The translations under genes and the position numbers were made by a program. The notes below the pieces were generated by a model. The model saw only the letters and a list, made by a program, of their open reading frames with translations, searched no databases and was not told the origin of the DNA. This document shows positions 6,148 through 6,992 of a stretch of 6,992 nt of DNA, one piece after another. This DNA is from Clostridiales bacterium (lineage in GTDB: Bacteria; Bacillota; Clostridia; Oscillospirales; Oscillospiraceae). The stretch covers positions 81,726 to 88,717 of the forward strand of contig DYCR01000005.1 of NCBI GenBank assembly GCA_019418025.1, given 5' to 3'. Within the stretch, counting starts at the first letter, position 1, and each line of letters opens with the position of its first letter.

Positions 6148-6992
6148 TTATGAAAAGTTATATTTCGCTTTCAGATAATTCTGGACTGTGGTTATATCCC
6201 CATTCGAGGGGTTTGACAACAGGATCAGCTCCGCAACATCCAGATTGTTCTTTCCGATCTCAAAATCACTGAGGGAGCTGATATTCGTTACCACGATTTT
6301 CCACGAGGTTCTGCGTGTGGGGTCTGCAACGATCACACTGTTTTTGTTCACAAACCCGGTCGTCTGTCCCCCTGAGTACATAAAGTCAAACTCCGTGCCG
6401 TCACGGCTCCTTGCCACCAGCACCGCCGTTCCGGCTCCCGATGCAGACACTCCCGTCGCTTTCAGGCTTGCGCCGGATACAAAGGAGATAAATCGGGAAA
6501 ATCCGCCGTCGCGCTCCAGTCCCGTTGCGGGTTTGCTGCCGGTGAGGATGCCCAAAAGATCCACCCACGGGCGATTGCCTGTGCTGACGGTATTCAGCTT
6601 GGCGCCGCTGTTGGGATATCGGCTTGCGATGGTATCGATCATGGTCCTTCCCGTCTGATTATAGTCCACCGTGGTGATCGACGGCTCAATGACCATTTGG
6701 TACTGGCCCTGAGACAGCTGGGGCAGCGAGCTGACGTAAATCAGATTGCTGATGACGCTCTTGCCCATTTTGCCGCCCACGCTCAGGGGCGTTACCACGC
6801 AGGCAAGGAATCTGCCTACATGAGACTCATCCACCGTGATCGATGCTTCCGTTGCACCGGGGATCAGGGTAAAGTTGGCCGGATAGTTGGGCTGAACTCT
6901 GCCGTTGTAGCGATCGTCAGGGTCCTGTCCCTCGGGAAATGCCGCCGTATGGAAGCTGCCCGTGGAGACAAACCACTGATACATGCTGCGAT
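6148..6992 (-). CDS. Large Ig-like / LamG-like surface or pilin-type protein, C-terminal part (N-terminus beyond the right edge)
   Basis: An open frame runs from the right edge (two codons, Arg-Ser, precede the first visible Met at 6984) to a TAA at 6150-6148. No ribosome binding site is visible before that Met and the domain appears cut, so this is a fragment of a longer gene. Counting from the Met, residues 1-85 look like a beta-sandwich Ig-like repeat: YQWFVSTG, then LIPGATEASITV, then VGRFLACVVTPLS, as in bacterial 'Y.W......pIpGAt...yt....dvGkyl...VTp' domains. Residues about 135-278 look like a LamG/concanavalin A-like module, ending in VAELILLSNPS and VQNYLKAKYNFS, the common 'aEliiyn......v..YLaaKY' end. 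There is no LPxTG motif or C-terminal membrane segment, so it is not sortase-anchored. It lies 45 bp upstream of pilM in the same direction. A pilin-borne or tip adhesin is the favoured reading; a secreted cell-surface protein is possible. The unseen N-terminus would decide. Confidence 0.7.
   Translation of the reverse strand, partial: RSMYQWFVSTGSFHTAAFPEGQDPDDRYNGRVQPNYPANFTLIPGATEASITVDESHVGRFLACVVTPLSVGGKMGKSVISNLIYVSSLPQLSQGQYQMVIEPSITTVDYNQTGRTMIDTIASRYPNSGAKLNTVSTGNRPWVDLLGILTGSKPATGLERDGGFSRFISFVSGASLKATGVSASGAGTAVLVARSRDGTEFDFMYSGGQTTGFVNKNSVIVADPTRRTSWKIVVTNISSLSDFEIGKNNLDVAELILLSNPSNGDITTVQNYLKAKYNFS

Noticed and set aside
6188..6658. A 156-codon plus-strand open frame
   Set aside because: It is antisense to the LamG-like region, whose minus-strand product has recognisable beta-domain patterns.

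Overview
The window lies entirely inside a type IV pilus (T4P) gene cluster. All eight genes are on the minus strand, so transcription runs from high to low coordinates. In that order they are: the C-terminal part of a large Ig-like/LamG-like surface or pilin-type protein (cut by the right edge), pilM, pilN, pilO, a 403-residue membrane protein with a long acidic linker, a 419-residue protein with PRC-barrel-like domains and a tail anchor, the prepilin peptidase pilD, and the first 61 codons of the assembly ATPase pilB (cut by the left edge).

The organism looks like a monoderm (Gram-positive) member of the Bacillota, most likely a gut-type clostridium such as the Ruminococcaceae/Oscillospirales. 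The reasons are strong GGAG-type ribosome binding sites before most genes, some GTG/TTG starts, a base composition near 50% GC, and pilMNO without the lipoprotein PilP and secretin PilQ that follow them in most diderm T4P clusters. The taxon is an inference and cannot be fixed from this window.

Layout: intergenic gaps are 13 to 45 bp, pilN and pilO overlap by 17 bp, and the only larger gap is 74 bp, before pilD. I see no convincing terminator or promoter, so the whole window reads as one operon continuing past both edges. There is no gene-free stretch over 300 bases, and I saw no tRNA, rRNA, CRISPR array or insertion sequence.

How the parts fit: PilM (cytoplasmic actin-like), PilN and PilO (bitopic, coiled-coil plus ferredoxin-like domains) form the inner alignment complex. 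PilB powers pilin polymerisation. PilD cleaves and methylates prepilins. The Ig/LamG protein is a candidate pilin-borne or secreted adhesin. The two unrecognised proteins between pilO and pilD occupy the place where pilP/pilQ would be. Both combine a membrane anchor with a long acidic disordered segment, and both are predicted to put folded domains on the cytoplasmic face. They are the most novel part of the window and may be lineage-specific parts of the T4P motor platform.
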